A stretch of 64,000 nt of DNA, taken from positions 203,222 to 267,221 of the forward strand of contig NZ_JAASAD010000005.1 in the NCBI RefSeq assembly GCF_012726175.1, in the 5' to 3' direction. A program made the translations under genes and the position numbers. Origin of the DNA: Micromonospora sp. HNM0581. Lineage in GTDB: Bacteria > Actinomycetota > Actinomycetes > Mycobacteriales > Micromonosporaceae. Each line of letters begins with the position of its first letter. Position 1 is the first letter of the stretch. The notes beneath the pieces are model-generated. The model searched no databases. It was not told the DNA's origin and saw nothing but the letters and a program-made list of their open reading frames with translations. Shown here in pieces: positions 49,681 to 59,357 of this stretch.

Positions 49681-52503
49681 TCAGCTCTCGTACGCCTGCG
49701 GTGACGGGCACGAGCAAACCAGATTCCGGTCGCCGTACCCGCCGTCGACCCGACGCACCGGCGGCCAATACTTCCCGACCCGGTCGACCCCGGCCGGCCA
49801 CGCACCCACCGACCTCGGGTACGGGTGCGGCCAGTCGTCACCACCAACCATCGCCGCCGTGTGCGGAGCATTGGCGAGCGGGTTGTCCCCCACCGGCCAC
49901 TCCCCCGCACCCACCTTGTCGATCTCCGCCCGGATAGCGATCATCGCGTCGCAGAACCGGTCCAGCTCGGCCAGGTCCTCACTCTCGGTCGGCTCCACCA
50001 TCAACGTTCCCGCCACCGGGAACGACATCGTCGGCGCGTGGAACCCGTAATCGATGAGTCGCTTGGCCACATCGTCGACACTGACACCGGTCGCCTTCGT
50101 CACCGGCCGCAGATCCAGGATGCACTCGTGCGCGACCAGACCCTTGTTGCCCGCGTACAGCACCGGGAAATGCTCCCGCAGTCGCGTCGCCACGTAGTTG
50201 GCCGCCAGCACCGCCACCCCGGTCGCCCGCGTCAGACCCTCGGCACCCATCATCCGCAGGTACGCCCACGGGATCGGCAGGATCCCCGCCGAACCGTACC
50301 GGGCCGCCGCGATCACTGGCTGTCCGTCGGCCGGCGCGCCAGCCGGATCACCCGGCAGGAACGGCGCCAGATGCTCCCGTACCGCCACCGGACCCACCCC
50401 CGGCCCACCACCACCGTGCGGAATACAGAACGTCTTGTGCAGGTTCAGGTGCGACACGTCCGCCCCGAACCGTCCCGGCCGGGCGAACCCGACAAGCGCA
50501 TTGAGGTTCGCCCCGTCGACGTACACCTGCCCACCGGCGTCGTGGACCTTCGCGCACAGCTGCGCGATACCCGTCTCGTACACACCGTGCGTCGACGGGT
50601 ACGTCACCATGATCGCAGCGAGGGTGTCCCGGTACGCGTCGACCTTCGCGTCCAGGTCCACCAGGTCGACGTTGCCGTCGGCGTCGCAGCCGACCACGAC
50701 CACCCGCATCCCAGCCATCACCGCGCTCGCCGCGTTGGTGCCGTGCGCCGACGACGGGATCAGACACACGTTGCGATGCCGCTCACCCCGACTGTGGTGC
50801 CACGACCGGATCGCCAACAGCCCCGCCAGCTCGCCCTGCGAACCGGCGTTGGGCTGCACACTGACCGCGTCGTAGCCGGTGACCTCGGCCAGCCACCTCT
50901 CCAACTGGCCGACCAGTTCCCGATACCCGGCGGTCTGCTCCACCGGCGCCAACGGGTGGATGTTCGCGAACTCGGCCCAGCTCACCGGTTCCATCTCGGT
51001 GGTGGCGTTGAGTTTCATCGTGCACGACCCCAACGGGATCATGCCCCGGTCCAGGGCGTAGTCGAAGTCCGCCAACCGACGCAGGTAACGCAGCATCGCC
51101 GTCTCCGACCGGTGCGCGTGGAACACCGGATGGGTGAGGAAGTCACCGGTACGGGCCAACCCGGCCGGCAACACCTCAGGCACCGCACCGTCGACACCGT
51201 CGACACCGAACGCCGCCCACACCACAGCCACCTGCTCGACGGTGGTGGTCTCGTCGCAGGAGACCCCCACCCGGTCGGCATCGACCAGCCGCAGGTTCAC
51301 CCCGCGCCGCCGCGCCTGCGCGACGACCTGCCCGGCCCGGCCCGGCACCCGCGCCGTCACCGTGTCGAAGAACGCGACGTCGGTGACCTCGACACCACCG
51401 GCACGCAACCCGGCGGCCAGCCGAGCCGCCATCCGGTGGGTACGGATCGCGATCTCCCGCAGCCCGTCCGGGCCGTGGTAGACGGCGTACATGCCGGCCA
51501 TCACCGCCAGCAGCACCTGCGCGGTGCAGATGTTGCTGGTCGCCTTCTCCCGCCGGATGTGCTGCTCACGGGTCTGTAACGCCAACCGGTACGCCGCCGC
51601 GCCGGCCGCGTCCCGGGACACCCCGACCAGTCGCCCCGGCAGCATCCGTTCCAGACCGGCCCGCACCGCCAGATAGCCGGCGTGCGGCCCACCGAAACCC
51701 ATCGGCACCCCGAACCGTTGAGTGGTGCCGGCGGCGATATCCACGCCGATCTCCCCCGGTGCTCGCAGCACCGTCAACGCCAGCAGGTCCGCCGCCACCG
51801 TCACCAACGCCCCGACCGCGTGGGCCGCCCGCACCAGCGGAGCGTGGTCACGTACCGCCCCACACGCCCCCGGATACTGCAGGTGCAGACCGAAGAACTG
51901 CGCCGGCAAAGGCTCGACGTCCAGGTCGAGCACCCGCACCTCGATACCGAGCGGCTCGGCCCGCCCCACGATCACCGCGATGCTCTGCGGCAGGGCATCC
52001 GCGTCGACCACATACACCCGGCTGTCGTTCTTCGACGCCCGCCGCGCCAGGGTCATCGCCTCCGCCGCCGCGGTGCCTTCGTCGAGCATCGACGCGTTCG
52101 CCGTCGCCAGGCCAGTCAAATCCGACACCACGGTCTGGAAGTTCAGCAACGCCTCCAGCCGGCCCTGGCTGATCTCCGGCTGATACGGCGTGTACGCCGT
52201 GTACCAGGCCGGATTCTCCAACACGTTGCGGCGGATCACCGCCGGGGTGTGGGTACCGTGGTAGCCCAACCCGATCATCGACACGGCCACCGTGTTCCGG
52301 GCCGCCAAGGCCCGCAACTGCGCCAACGCCTCGTGCTCGCTGGCCGGCGGCGGCAGATCCAACCGGCCGTGCCAGCGGATCACCTCGGGAATCGCCGCGT
52401 CCATCAACTCGCCGGTCGAGGCGTACCCGACGAGATCCAACATGCGACGTTCGTCGTCGGGGCCGGGACCGATATGACGGTCGGCGAACTGCTCGGCGGT
52501 CAT
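49681..52503 (-). CDS. gcvP: Glycine dehydrogenase (decarboxylating), P-protein
   Basis: The 940-residue protein is a single-chain P-protein beginning [20 protein letters not shown]. The N-terminal PLP-fold half includes [17 protein letters not shown] sequence (here [20 protein letters not shown]), and the C-terminal half has [20 protein letters not shown] and the PLP Lys in [20 protein letters not shown]. It decarboxylates glycine and transfers aminomethyl to lipoyl-GcvH. gcvH is 4 kb away on the same strand; gcvT is not in the window. A glycine riboswitch lies in the leader. Confidence 0.97.
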   Translation of the reverse strand: MTAEQFADRHIGPGPDDERRMLDLVGYASTGELMDAAIPEVIRWHGRLDLPPPASEHEALAQLRALAARNTVAVSMIGLGYHGTHTPAVIRRNVLENPAWYTAYTPYQPEISQGRLEALLNFQTVVSDLTGLATANASMLDEGTAAAEAMTLARRASKNDSRVYVVDADALPQSIAVIVGRAEPLGIEVRVLDLDVEPLPAQFFGLHLQYPGACGAVRDHAPLVRAAHAVGALVTVAADLLALTVLRAPGEIGVDIAAGTTQRFGVPMGFGGPHAGYLAVRAGLERMLPGRLVGVSRDAAGAAAYRLALQTREQHIRREKATSNICTAQVLLAVMAGMYAVYHGPDGLREIAIRTHRMAARLAAGLRAGGVEVTDVAFFDTVTARVPGRAGQVVAQARRRGVNLRLVDADRVGVSCDETTTVEQVAVVWAAFGVDGVDGAVPEVLPAGLARTGDFLTHPVFHAHRSETAMLRYLRRLADFDYALDRGMIPLGSCTMKLNATTEMEPVSWAEFANIHPLAPVEQTAGYRELVGQLERWLAEVTGYDAVSVQPNAGSQGELAGLLAIRSWHHSRGERHRNVCLIPSSAHGTNAASAVMAGMRVVVVGCDADGNVDLVDLDAKVDAYRDTLAAIMVTYPSTHGVYETGIAQLCAKVHDAGGQVYVDGANLNALVGFARPGRFGADVSHLNLHKTFCIPHGGGGPGVGPVAVREHLAPFLPGDPAGAPADGQPVIAAARYGSAGILPIPWAYLRMMGAEGLTRATGVAVLAANYVATRLREHFPVLYAGNKGLVAHECILDLRPVTKATGVSVDDVAKRLIDYGFHAPTMSFPVAGTLMVEPTESEDLAELDRFCDAMIAIRAEIDKVGAGEWPVGDNPLANAPHTAAMVGGDDWPHPYPRSVGAWPAGVDRVGKYWPPVRRVDGGYGDRNLVCSCPSPQAYES

Positions 52504-52586
52504 GGGTGCTCCTGCACGGGCGGGGGTCGACAGGTCGGCCCTCCCCCTCTGTCACACCCGGTGGGCGCTCCACAGTGCCTGACCCG

Positions 52587-52675
52587 ACGTGGTCCTTCTG
52601 CCTGAGAGGTTCCGGGGAGGATTTGCCCCTTCGGCGCCGCCCAGCTGATCGCCTGGCGGTCTCTCCCACGTCGGT
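52587..52675 (-). promoter_or_regulatory. Glycine riboswitch in the gcvP leader
   Basis: Read on the minus strand, GGGAGAGACCGCC, CAGCTGGGCGGCGCCGAAGG, GGCAAATCCTCCCCGGAACC and TCTCAGGCAGAAGGACC follow in the order of the gcvT-type aptamer (GCCGAAGGGGCAA and CTCAGGCAAAAGGAC are the hallmarks). Only one aptamer is evident before the start at 52503; the remaining 80 bases lack a second set of hallmarks. Glycine binding should activate gcvP. Confidence 0.92.
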
Positions 52676-52743
52676 GCTACCGGCGCGATCAACGCTACCA
52701 GCGTGCCCCGACGGCCCGCACCGAAGCCCCTGACCTGCCTCGG

Positions 52744-53631
52744 TCAACCGTCGACCGGGCTCGACGCCACCGGTGACCCGGCACCGAGCAACCGGTCGGC
52801 CAACGCCGGCAACACCAGCCCCAACGGCGCCGGAACCCGCAGACACGCGTACCCGTCACCACGCGTCGGCCCCTGGTTGACGATCACCACTGGCACGCCC
52901 CGCTTCGCCGCCCGCACCACGAACCGGCGACCCGACATCACCGTCAACGACGACCCCAACACCAGCAGGGACCGAGCTTCCTCCACCAACGCGAAACACG
53001 ACTGCACCCGTACCGCCGGCACCGTCTCACCGAAGAACACCACGTCGGGTTTGAGTAACCCGCCGCAGGTCACGCAGTCGACCGTACGGAACGCCGCCAC
53101 CTGCGCGTCGTCGAGATCAACGTCACCGTCCGGGTTGACGGCGACGACCTGACCGACGACACCGGGATTGGCCGCCCGCAGCCGCCCGTGCAGCTCGGCC
53201 CGCGACGTCCGCCGCCCGCACGTCAGGCAGACAACGGTGTCGAGCCGCCCGTGCAGCTCCGTCACGTCCCGGCTGCCAGCGGCCGTATGCAACCCGTCGA
53301 CGTTCTGCGTGATGATTCCCGTCACCAAGCCAGCCTGCTGCAGCCGGGCCACCGCCCGGTGCCCGTCGTTGGGCGCCGCCCCAGCGATCAACCGCCACCC
53401 GAGGTGACTACGCGCCCAATACCGGCGACGTGCGGCCGGGTCGCCGGTGAACGTCTGATAGGTCATCGGAGTGTGCCGACGCGCGACACCACTGGGCCCC
53501 CGATAGTCGGGAATACCCGACTCGGTGGACAACCCGGCGCCGCTGAGCACCACCACCCCACCGGCGGCCACGAAACCCGCCAGCGGCTCGATCAGCTCCT
53601 GCACCCGACCATGGTGCCCCAGCACCACCAT
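52744..53631 (-). CDS. Sirtuin (SIR2) NAD-dependent deacylase
   Basis: From ATG 53631 the 295-residue protein contains VVVLSGAGLSTESGIPDYRG, TGIITQNVDGLHTAAG (with the NVDG nicotinamide site), the catalytic His in VTELHGRL, and four zinc Cys in CLTCGRR and CVTCGGLLKPDVVFFGE. It removes acyl groups from lysine with NAD. The start is uncertain; GTG 53604 is an alternative. It is between gcvP and a MerR gene on the same strand. Class III or bacterial class II-like identity is not resolved. Confidence 0.93.
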   Translation of the reverse strand: MVVLGHHGRVQELIEPLAGFVAAGGVVVLSGAGLSTESGIPDYRGPSGVARRHTPMTYQTFTGDPAARRRYWARSHLGWRLIAGAAPNDGHRAVARLQQAGLVTGIITQNVDGLHTAAGSRDVTELHGRLDTVVCLTCGRRTSRAELHGRLRAANPGVVGQVVAVNPDGDVDLDDAQVAAFRTVDCVTCGGLLKPDVVFFGETVPAVRVQSCFALVEEARSLLVLGSSLTVMSGRRFVVRAAKRGVPVVIVNQGPTRGDGYACLRVPAPLGLVLPALADRLLGAGSPVASSPVDG

Positions 53632-53826
53632 CGGCGGCGAACACCAGCCCACCCCACCCATGGCACCGCCACCAGGCGTACCGTCCGGACCGGACGGCCC
53701 ACAGTCGACCACCGTCGTCGGCCGGCCCTTCGGCGACACCGAACTCCACCCGACCACGACGTCGGCTGCCGCCCGGACCCGTCACGCCACCAGCGCAACC
53801 CCACACCACCACAGTGGCGGCGGCTC

Positions 53827-54411
53827 TCAACCGGCCCGCCGCCGTGCCCGCCGCGCAGCCAACTCGTCGCCCAGCGCACCACCCTCTACGCCCCCCGGCA
53901 GATCCGGCGCCGCCGGCTCCGCCGGCAGATGCGACAACGAACCCTGGATCTCCTTGAACGCGCCGCCGATCGCGATGCCGAACACACCCTGGCCGCCCTG
54001 CAACAGGTCGACCACCTCCTCCGGCGAACGACACTCGTACACCGTCGTCCCGTCGGAGATCAACGTGATACCGGCCAGATCCGCCACACCACGAGACCGC
54101 AACGCCTCGATCGCCTTCCGGATGTTCTGCAACGACACCCCGGCATCCAGCAGCCGCTTCACCACCTTCAACACCACCAGGTCGCGAAACGAATACAACC
54201 GCTGCGTACCGGAACCCGACGCGTCCCGCACACCCGGCACCACCAGAGAGGTACGCGCCCAATAATCCAACTGGCGGTAGCTGATCCCCACCGCATGGCA
54301 GGCCGTCACACCCCGGTACCCGACCGCACCGTCACCGTCAGTTGCCGACCCGGGCATCTCACCCGGCTCACCCGACACCGCACCCTCACCGGAATCCCGC
54401 GGCTCGTACAT
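53827..54411 (-). CDS. MerR family regulator (Rv1830-like)
   Basis: From ATG 54411 the 194-residue protein has a disordered N-terminus, then a winged-helix MerR domain VGYRGVTACHAVGISYRQLD, with RTSLVVPGVRDASGSGTQRL and LLDAGVSLQNIRKAIEALRS. No ligand-binding Cys cluster is seen. In mycobacteria the equivalent place, between DUF151 and gcvP, holds Rv1830. Its regulon is not known from this sequence. Confidence 0.88.
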   Translation of the reverse strand: MYEPRDSGEGAVSGEPGEMPGSATDGDGAVGYRGVTACHAVGISYRQLDYWARTSLVVPGVRDASGSGTQRLYSFRDLVVLKVVKRLLDAGVSLQNIRKAIEALRSRGVADLAGITLISDGTTVYECRSPEEVVDLLQGGQGVFGIAIGGAFKEIQGSLSHLPAEPAAPDLPGGVEGGALGDELAARRARRRAG

Positions 54412-54610
54412 CCGGACAACCTCCCCGTCACTGCGGTGCCGCCCCGTCACCGAAACGCGCACCCCTCGACACGGCAACCCTATAGCGACCACCACGAGTT
54501 ACCACGGAGGAACCATCACGACACGCCGCGCATCGACAGCGGTGAACGCCGCTCTCACCGACAGTCACCGCTCACACGACCTTCCCGCCGACACCGGCAG
54601 GGCCACACTC

Positions 54611-55078
54611 TCAGCCGGCGAAATCCTCCGGACGCACCTGATCCAGGAACTCGCGGAACTTCTCCACCTCGTCCTCCTGCTCGTCGGGAATCACGATCCC
54701 CGCCTCACTGAGGACCTGCTCCGCACAACGAATCGGCGCACCCACCCGCAACGCCAAAGCGATCGAATCACTCGGCCGAGCCGAAACCCGCACCCCGTCA
54801 CCGAGCAACAGATCAGCGAAGAACACGTTCTCCTTCAACTCGATGATCTCCACCGCCTGCAACGGCGCCTTCAACGCCGCCAACACATCCCGCAGAAGAT
54901 CATGGGTCAACGGACGGGCCGGCTTGACACCCTGCTGCTCGTAAGCGATCGCCGTCGCCTCGACCGCGCCGATCCAAATCGGCAGGTAACGGTCCCCCTC
55001 AACCTCCCTGAGCAGGACGATCGGCTGGTTACTGGGCAACTCCACCCGAACCCCGACCACGCTCAGCTCGCGCACCGC
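54611..55078 (-). CDS. Bifunctional nuclease family protein (DUF151)
   Basis: From GTG 55078 the 155-residue protein reads VRELSVVGVRVELPSNQPIV, then LPIWIGAVEATAIAYEQQGV and NVFFADLLLGDGVRVSARPS, the DUF151 core. Homologues have been described as bifunctional DNase/RNase; in actinobacteria the gene sits in the garA-ftsR block. The C-terminal acidic tail PDEQEDEVEKFREFLDQVRP is typical. Confidence in the catalytic role is lower than in the family call. Confidence 0.92.
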   Translation of the reverse strand, partial: AVRELSVVGVRVELPSNQPIVLLREVEGDRYLPIWIGAVEATAIAYEQQGVKPARPLTHDLLRDVLAALKAPLQAVEIIELKENVFFADLLLGDGVRVSARPSDSIALALRVGAPIRCAEQVLSEAGIVIPDEQEDEVEKFREFLDQVRPEDFAG

Positions 55079-55248
55079 CGCCTCCGTGTCGTTGTCACCT
55101 ACGCCGCACCGCGCCCTTCCCTGCACGGTACACGGACCGCGACACGGCCGTCCCATGCGCTACACGCACCCACGCCCGCGCCAGAAGAGGGGTTACCCCC
55201 GCAAGCCTACGCCACTCACGAACCAGCCGATCAGCACGCTCACGTACC

Positions 55249-56004
55249 TCACCGCCCCAACGTCGAGCGCAACCCCACCCGCACCAACGCCGCATGCAAC
55301 TGCTGCGACAACGCCACCAACTCCCGCGCCGTCTCCGCCGCCCGCGCCCGCGCCGCCGGATCACTCTGCCGCACCAACGGAGTCACCAACTGCGCGAACA
55401 AACCAACCTCCCGATCCGCCGCCGTCCGATAACCCCGCAGATGCCGCGGCTGGAACCCGTACCCGGCCAGACCCGCCACCGCCCGCGCGATGACCAAAGC
55501 GTCCCCGTCGTACCACCCCGGCGGATCCGACACCACCAGACCGAGCCGCTCCAACTCACCCAACGTCGACCCGTCCAGCCCGCTGCGCGCCACCAACTCG
55601 GCACGATCCAGCCGAACCTGCGCCGACTCGACCACCGACGCCGCACCACGACCCGGCACCTCACCGTCAGGACCCACGGCCACCAACGCCGGACGCGACC
55701 CCTCCGGCACCTCACCGTCGACATCCCAACGCGCCAACTGCTCACGGATCACCCGCAACGGCAGATACTGATCCCGCTGCGCGGTCAACACGAACCGCAA
55801 CCGCGCCACATCGTCCCAGCTGTACTTCCGGTACCCCGCCGCCGTACGTTGCGGCTCCACCAGGCCCTCAGCCTCAAGAAACCGCAACTTCGAAATCGTC
55901 ACGTCCGGAAAATCCGCCCGCAACTGAGCCAGCACCTCGCCGATACTCATCAACGGCGGGGCGCCACCCACCCCGGACGGCCTGGAGACCGCAGGCTCGT
56001 TCAC
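55249..56004 (-). CDS. ftsR: MerR-type regulator FtsR
   Basis: The 251-residue protein has MSIGEVLAQLRADFPDVTIS and KLRFLEAEGLVEPQRTAAGY, a MerR-type winged helix, and an effector region ending in a helical C-terminus. It lies directly after garA, overlapping by four bases, exactly as the ftsR gene of Corynebacterium (activator of ftsZ) and Rv1828. The first 17 residues before PPLMSIGEV are a variable extension. It probably regulates cell division genes. Confidence 0.9.
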   Translation of the reverse strand: MNEPAVSRPSGVGGAPPLMSIGEVLAQLRADFPDVTISKLRFLEAEGLVEPQRTAAGYRKYSWDDVARLRFVLTAQRDQYLPLRVIREQLARWDVDGEVPEGSRPALVAVGPDGEVPGRGAASVVESAQVRLDRAELVARSGLDGSTLGELERLGLVVSDPPGWYDGDALVIARAVAGLAGYGFQPRHLRGYRTAADREVGLFAQLVTPLVRQSDPAARARAAETARELVALSQQLHAALVRVGLRSTLGR

Positions 56005-56453
56005 CCCCGGCCGGCCTCACCCTCCGGGCGCGGACCGGCGATGAACACCACCCGGAACTTACCGATCTGCACCTCGTCACCATTGCTCAACGTCGCCGCC
56101 TCGACCCGCTCCCGGTTCACGTACGTGCCGTTCAAACTGCCCACGTCCCGCACCGTGAACGTCCCACCATCACGGTGGAACTCCGCGTGCCGACGCGACA
56201 CCGTCACATCGTCGAGGAAGATGTCACTGTCCGGATGCCGCCCACTTGTCGTCACATCATGATCCAAGAGGAACCGGGCACCCGCGTTCGGCCCCCGCCG
56301 CACCACCAGCAGGGCCATCCCCGGCGGCAACGAACCGGACATCCGGCTCGGCACCACATCAGTGTCCGGCCCCTCCAGCGCTTCCTCGAGCGAACCGAGA
56401 TTGAGCGTCGACGTGACGTCGAGCGGGGGGAACTCGTCGCCTGGGCGAGTCAT
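56001..56453 (-). CDS. garA: FHA-domain regulator GarA/OdhI
   Basis: The 150-residue protein has a short N-terminal segment DVTSTLNLGSLEEALEGPDT with Thr residues where the kinase-target ETTS motif of mycobacterial GarA lies, and an FHA domain: MALLVVRRGPNAGARFLLDH, TTSGRHPDSDIFLDDVTVSR, RRHAEFHRDGGTFTVRDVGS and LNGTYVNRERVEAATLSNGD. Unphosphorylated protein inhibits 2-oxoglutarate dehydrogenase and activates glutamate synthase; Ser/Thr kinases relieve this. ATG 56453 is the start, and the stop overlaps ftsR. Confidence 0.95.
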   Translation of the reverse strand: MTRPGDEFPPLDVTSTLNLGSLEEALEGPDTDVVPSRMSGSLPPGMALLVVRRGPNAGARFLLDHDVTTSGRHPDSDIFLDDVTVSRRHAEFHRDGGTFTVRDVGSLNGTYVNRERVEAATLSNGDEVQIGKFRVVFIAGPRPEGEAGRG

Positions 56454-56670
56454 GGGGACCACCTCACGGAATCTGTTTCGGTCGGCGTCGGGAGACGGCG
56501 GGTCTGGCCGCCGGGCTCTCATCCGCCCGGCGGCTGGCTCTCCGTGCCCCGAAAGGCTGTCCGCGACGCTCAACTAATGGGTTCTCGGTCGACTGGGCGA
56601 GCCTAGCCAGCGCCGAAAAACAGGGCAACCGGACGCGCGGCAGACACCGCCCGCCCGCACAGCAAAACAA

Positions 56671-57066
56671 TCAGCTCTCGGTCAACCCGCGATACGCCGC
56701 AGCGGTCAACAGACCGTCCACCGCACCCGGATCCGACACGGTGATCTCCACCAACCAACCCGCGCCGTACGGATCACTGTTGATCACCTCCGGCGTGTCG
56801 GTCAACGCCTCGTTGCGCGCCGACACCGTACCGGCCACCGGGGCGTAGAGCTCCGACACACTCTTGGTCGACTCGACCTCACCCAACGACTCACCAGCCA
56901 CCACCGTCGCACCCACCGCCGGCAACTGCACATACACGATGTCGCCGAGAGCATCCTGCGCGAAATGGGTGACACCCACCCGGACGGCCCCACCGTCCGC
57001 GGCAGCCACCCACTCATGCTCGGCGGTGTAACGCAGATCCTCAGGAATCACCAGCAGCGTCCTCAT
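56671..57066 (-). CDS. gcvH: Glycine cleavage system H protein
   Basis: From ATG 57066 the 131-residue protein reads MRTLLVIPEDLRYTAEHEWV and has the lipoyl-accepting Lys in LGEVESTKSVSELYAPVAGT. It shuttles the aminomethyl group between P-, T- and L-proteins. It precedes garA on the minus strand after 217 bases. No riboswitch was seen in its own leader, in contrast to gcvP. Confidence 0.96.
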   Translation of the reverse strand: MRTLLVIPEDLRYTAEHEWVAAADGGAVRVGVTHFAQDALGDIVYVQLPAVGATVVAGESLGEVESTKSVSELYAPVAGTVSARNEALTDTPEVINSDPYGAGWLVEITVSDPGAVDGLLTAAAYRGLTES

Positions 57067-57107
57067 CCATCGCGACACCGGACCAACCGGTGCCGGCCCA
57101 CCGACCG

Positions 57108-58019
57108 TCAAGAGACCGGACGGGCATGTTCCAACGGGCGGGGCTCGTGCAGCGCCGAGACCTCGACAACCTCACGCTCCTCAACGATCACGTTACCGCC
57201 GTCGCCGGCCACCGACGCCACCACCCCACCAGGAATGTTGAGCGCCGTACGCATCGTCGCCGGGTCACCCAACACCGCGATGGTGAACGGACCCGTCAAC
57301 GAACGACCATCCACGATCAACGAACCGCCCTCCCCGTCCAGGAAATACGTCGACGCCACCACCCGCACCGTCGCCCGATCACCACCGGAGATCTGCATCG
57401 CCTCCGCCCCGGCACCGCGCAACTCCTGCACCGCGTCCAACACCCGCACCGCCGCGATCGGCTTCGCCCCCGCCTGGAACCGCACCGTCAGACCCGGACC
57501 CCGCGCCGGCAACGTCCCCGCCAGGATGCCCAACTCGTCAGCCCTGCGGCTCGCCTCCTCCAACGCCGCCTGACGCCCCTGCTCACCCGAACGCAACTGC
57601 CGCTGGCTCTCCTCCAACGCCGCGATGTCCTGCCGCAACCGGATCTCCCGCGCCTCCAGGTCGTACAGGATCCGAACCAGATCCTCCTGCCGCGCCGCCG
57701 CCAACGACGAATCCGTCGTCGTCATCCTCAACTGCACCGCCAGGGTGAACCCCAACAAACCCAGCAACACGACAATCATCACCGCGGCCGAGCTGAACCG
57801 CCGCCACGGCGGCACCACCGCAGCCGGTCCCTCATCCGACTCCCCCCGCACCGCCCCCTCCGGCGTGGCCGACGGCTGACCCTGCGGCGACAACGAACTC
57901 GACTCGTCCGCATCCGGCACATCCGGACGAGGATCAGGTTCCCCCGCCGGGCCGTGCGGTCGCGCCGGCTCCGCCGGCTGCGGCCACCCCGTACCCGTCT
58001 GCGTGTGTTCGTCACTCAC
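57108..58019 (-). CDS. DUF881 family membrane protein (Rv1825-like)
   Basis: The 303-residue protein has an acidic, Pro-rich cytosolic N-terminus (about 1-70), one membrane helix AVMIVVLLGLLGFTLAVQLR, a coiled coil (EDLVRILYDLEAREIRLRQD onwards) and the DUF881 domain (ARGPGLTVRFQAGAKPIAAV, ELRGAGAEAMQISGGDRATV). The family is anchored outside the membrane; function unknown, with possible links to division or wall synthesis. It is paralogous to the DUF881 gene at 58358. Confidence 0.9.
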   Translation of the reverse strand: MSDEHTQTGTGWPQPAEPARPHGPAGEPDPRPDVPDADESSSLSPQGQPSATPEGAVRGESDEGPAAVVPPWRRFSSAAVMIVVLLGLLGFTLAVQLRMTTTDSSLAAARQEDLVRILYDLEAREIRLRQDIAALEESQRQLRSGEQGRQAALEEASRRADELGILAGTLPARGPGLTVRFQAGAKPIAAVRVLDAVQELRGAGAEAMQISGGDRATVRVVASTYFLDGEGGSLIVDGRSLTGPFTIAVLGDPATMRTALNIPGGVVASVAGDGGNVIVEEREVVEVSALHEPRPLEHARPVS

Positions 58020-58028
58020 GTCACAAAC

Positions 58029-58361
58029 CTACGCCCGGAACAGGTGCCGACGGATCGCCGCCACGTTGCCGAAGATGCGGACCCCCAACACGACCACCAC
58101 CCCGGTGGACAACTGACCCCCCACCCCCAACTGGTCACCCAGATACACGATCAGCGCCGCAACCAGCACGTTCGAGATGAACGACACCACGAACTGCTTG
58201 TCGTCGAAGATGCGGTCCAGCTTCGCCCGGACCCCACCGAACACCGCGTCCAACGCGGCCACCACCGCGATCGGCAGGTACGGCTGCAACACCGCCGGCA
58301 CCGTGGGATCAAGCCACAACCCGAGCAGCACACCGGCCAACAGCGCCAACACCGCGATCAT
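58029..58361 (-). CDS. sbp: Small basic membrane protein Sbp (DUF1290)
   Basis: The 110-residue protein begins MIAVLALLAGVLLGLWLDPT and has three or four membrane helices with a conserved central segment AALDAVFGGVRAKLDRIFDD. It is the DUF1290/Sbp family, found between DUF881 genes in actinobacteria and near ftsZ in Bacillus. Function unknown. It overlaps the upstream DUF881 gene by four bases. Confidence 0.92.
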   Translation of the reverse strand: MIAVLALLAGVLLGLWLDPTVPAVLQPYLPIAVVAALDAVFGGVRAKLDRIFDDKQFVVSFISNVLVAALIVYLGDQLGVGGQLSTGVVVVLGVRIFGNVAAIRRHLFRA

Positions 58362-59281
58362 CGACCACCTCCGGAGGGACTGGGGGACGCACCCGAGCCG
58401 GACGACTCGTCACCACCCGACGACGCACTCGAACTCACCGCGGGCTCCGCGTAGCGTAGCCGCGGCTCCGGAGCAGCGGGCAACGCGAGGTCATCGGCAT
58501 CCCGCACCGCGAACGACAACCCCGTCACCTTGGCCACCTGACGCATCGTCAACGCGCTCCCACTGGCCTCGTACCGCTGCCGCATGCCATCCGGGCCGAT
58601 GGCACTCACCTCGTACGGCCCGGTCACCGGACGAAAATCCACCAGGATCGCCTGCCCCGCCGACCGGATCGTCGACGTCGACGTCAGCCGCTGCCCGTTG
58701 ATCGCGATCGCCTCGGCGCCGGCACCCCACAGGTCGTTCGCCACGCTCTGCAGATCGAGATAGATCACCTGCGCCGGACCAGCACCGGCAGTGGCACCGC
58801 CGAGCGCATCCTGGCCACCCGGTGCGTCCGCCAACTCCACCACCACACCGTCACCGGTCACCCGCCCCAGGCCGGTACTCGCCTCCAACTCCCGCAGCCG
58901 GGCCGCCTGCGAGCCACCCAACGCGGCCTCCCGCTGCCGGTTGACCTCGTCACGCAACTCCTCGGCCCGGGTCGACAGCGCATCGGTCTCACCCTGCCGC
59001 TGCTGGATCTGCGCCACCAGGCCCGACCGGGCCTGCGCCCGCCCCGGCTCCGCGGCCACGGTCTGCCGGTAGGCCACCGCGAACAGGAAACCGAGCAGCA
59101 CGATCACCACCAGACTGACCGGCCCCACGGACCAGCCCGACCGCGGCACACGGCCCGTCTTCTCCCGCTGTGACGCCGCGTCGGTGTAGCCCGGATCCAA
59201 AGGGTCACCGAACAGTTCGGTGAGGAAGTCCGAGGTGAAGCCTTTGGCGCCGCGCCGCCCCTGACCACGGTCGTCGATCAT
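58358..59281 (-). CDS. DUF881 family membrane protein (Rv1823-like)
   Basis: The 307-residue protein has a cytosolic N-terminus, a single helix VGPVSLVVIVLLGFLFAVAY, a coiled coil around GETDALSTRAEELRDEVNRQ, and the DUF881 domain (VTGDGVVVELADAPGGQDAL, YLDLQSVANDLWGAGAEAIA). The Ser/Gly-rich acidic tail SSSASSGGDESSGSGASPSP is lineage-specific. It forms an operon with sbp and the second DUF881 gene. Confidence 0.9.
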   Translation of the reverse strand: MIDDRGQGRRGAKGFTSDFLTELFGDPLDPGYTDAASQREKTGRVPRSGWSVGPVSLVVIVLLGFLFAVAYRQTVAAEPGRAQARSGLVAQIQQRQGETDALSTRAEELRDEVNRQREAALGGSQAARLRELEASTGLGRVTGDGVVVELADAPGGQDALGGATAGAGPAQVIYLDLQSVANDLWGAGAEAIAINGQRLTSTSTIRSAGQAILVDFRPVTGPYEVSAIGPDGMRQRYEASGSALTMRQVAKVTGLSFAVRDADDLALPAAPEPRLRYAEPAVSSSASSGGDESSGSGASPSPSGGGR

Positions 59282-59357
59282 GATGGCCCTTCCCCGCCTC
59301 GCGAACCCTCATGCGACACCACGAGGCCGAGTCGACCCCCCGCTCGCCGCCGCGCGC

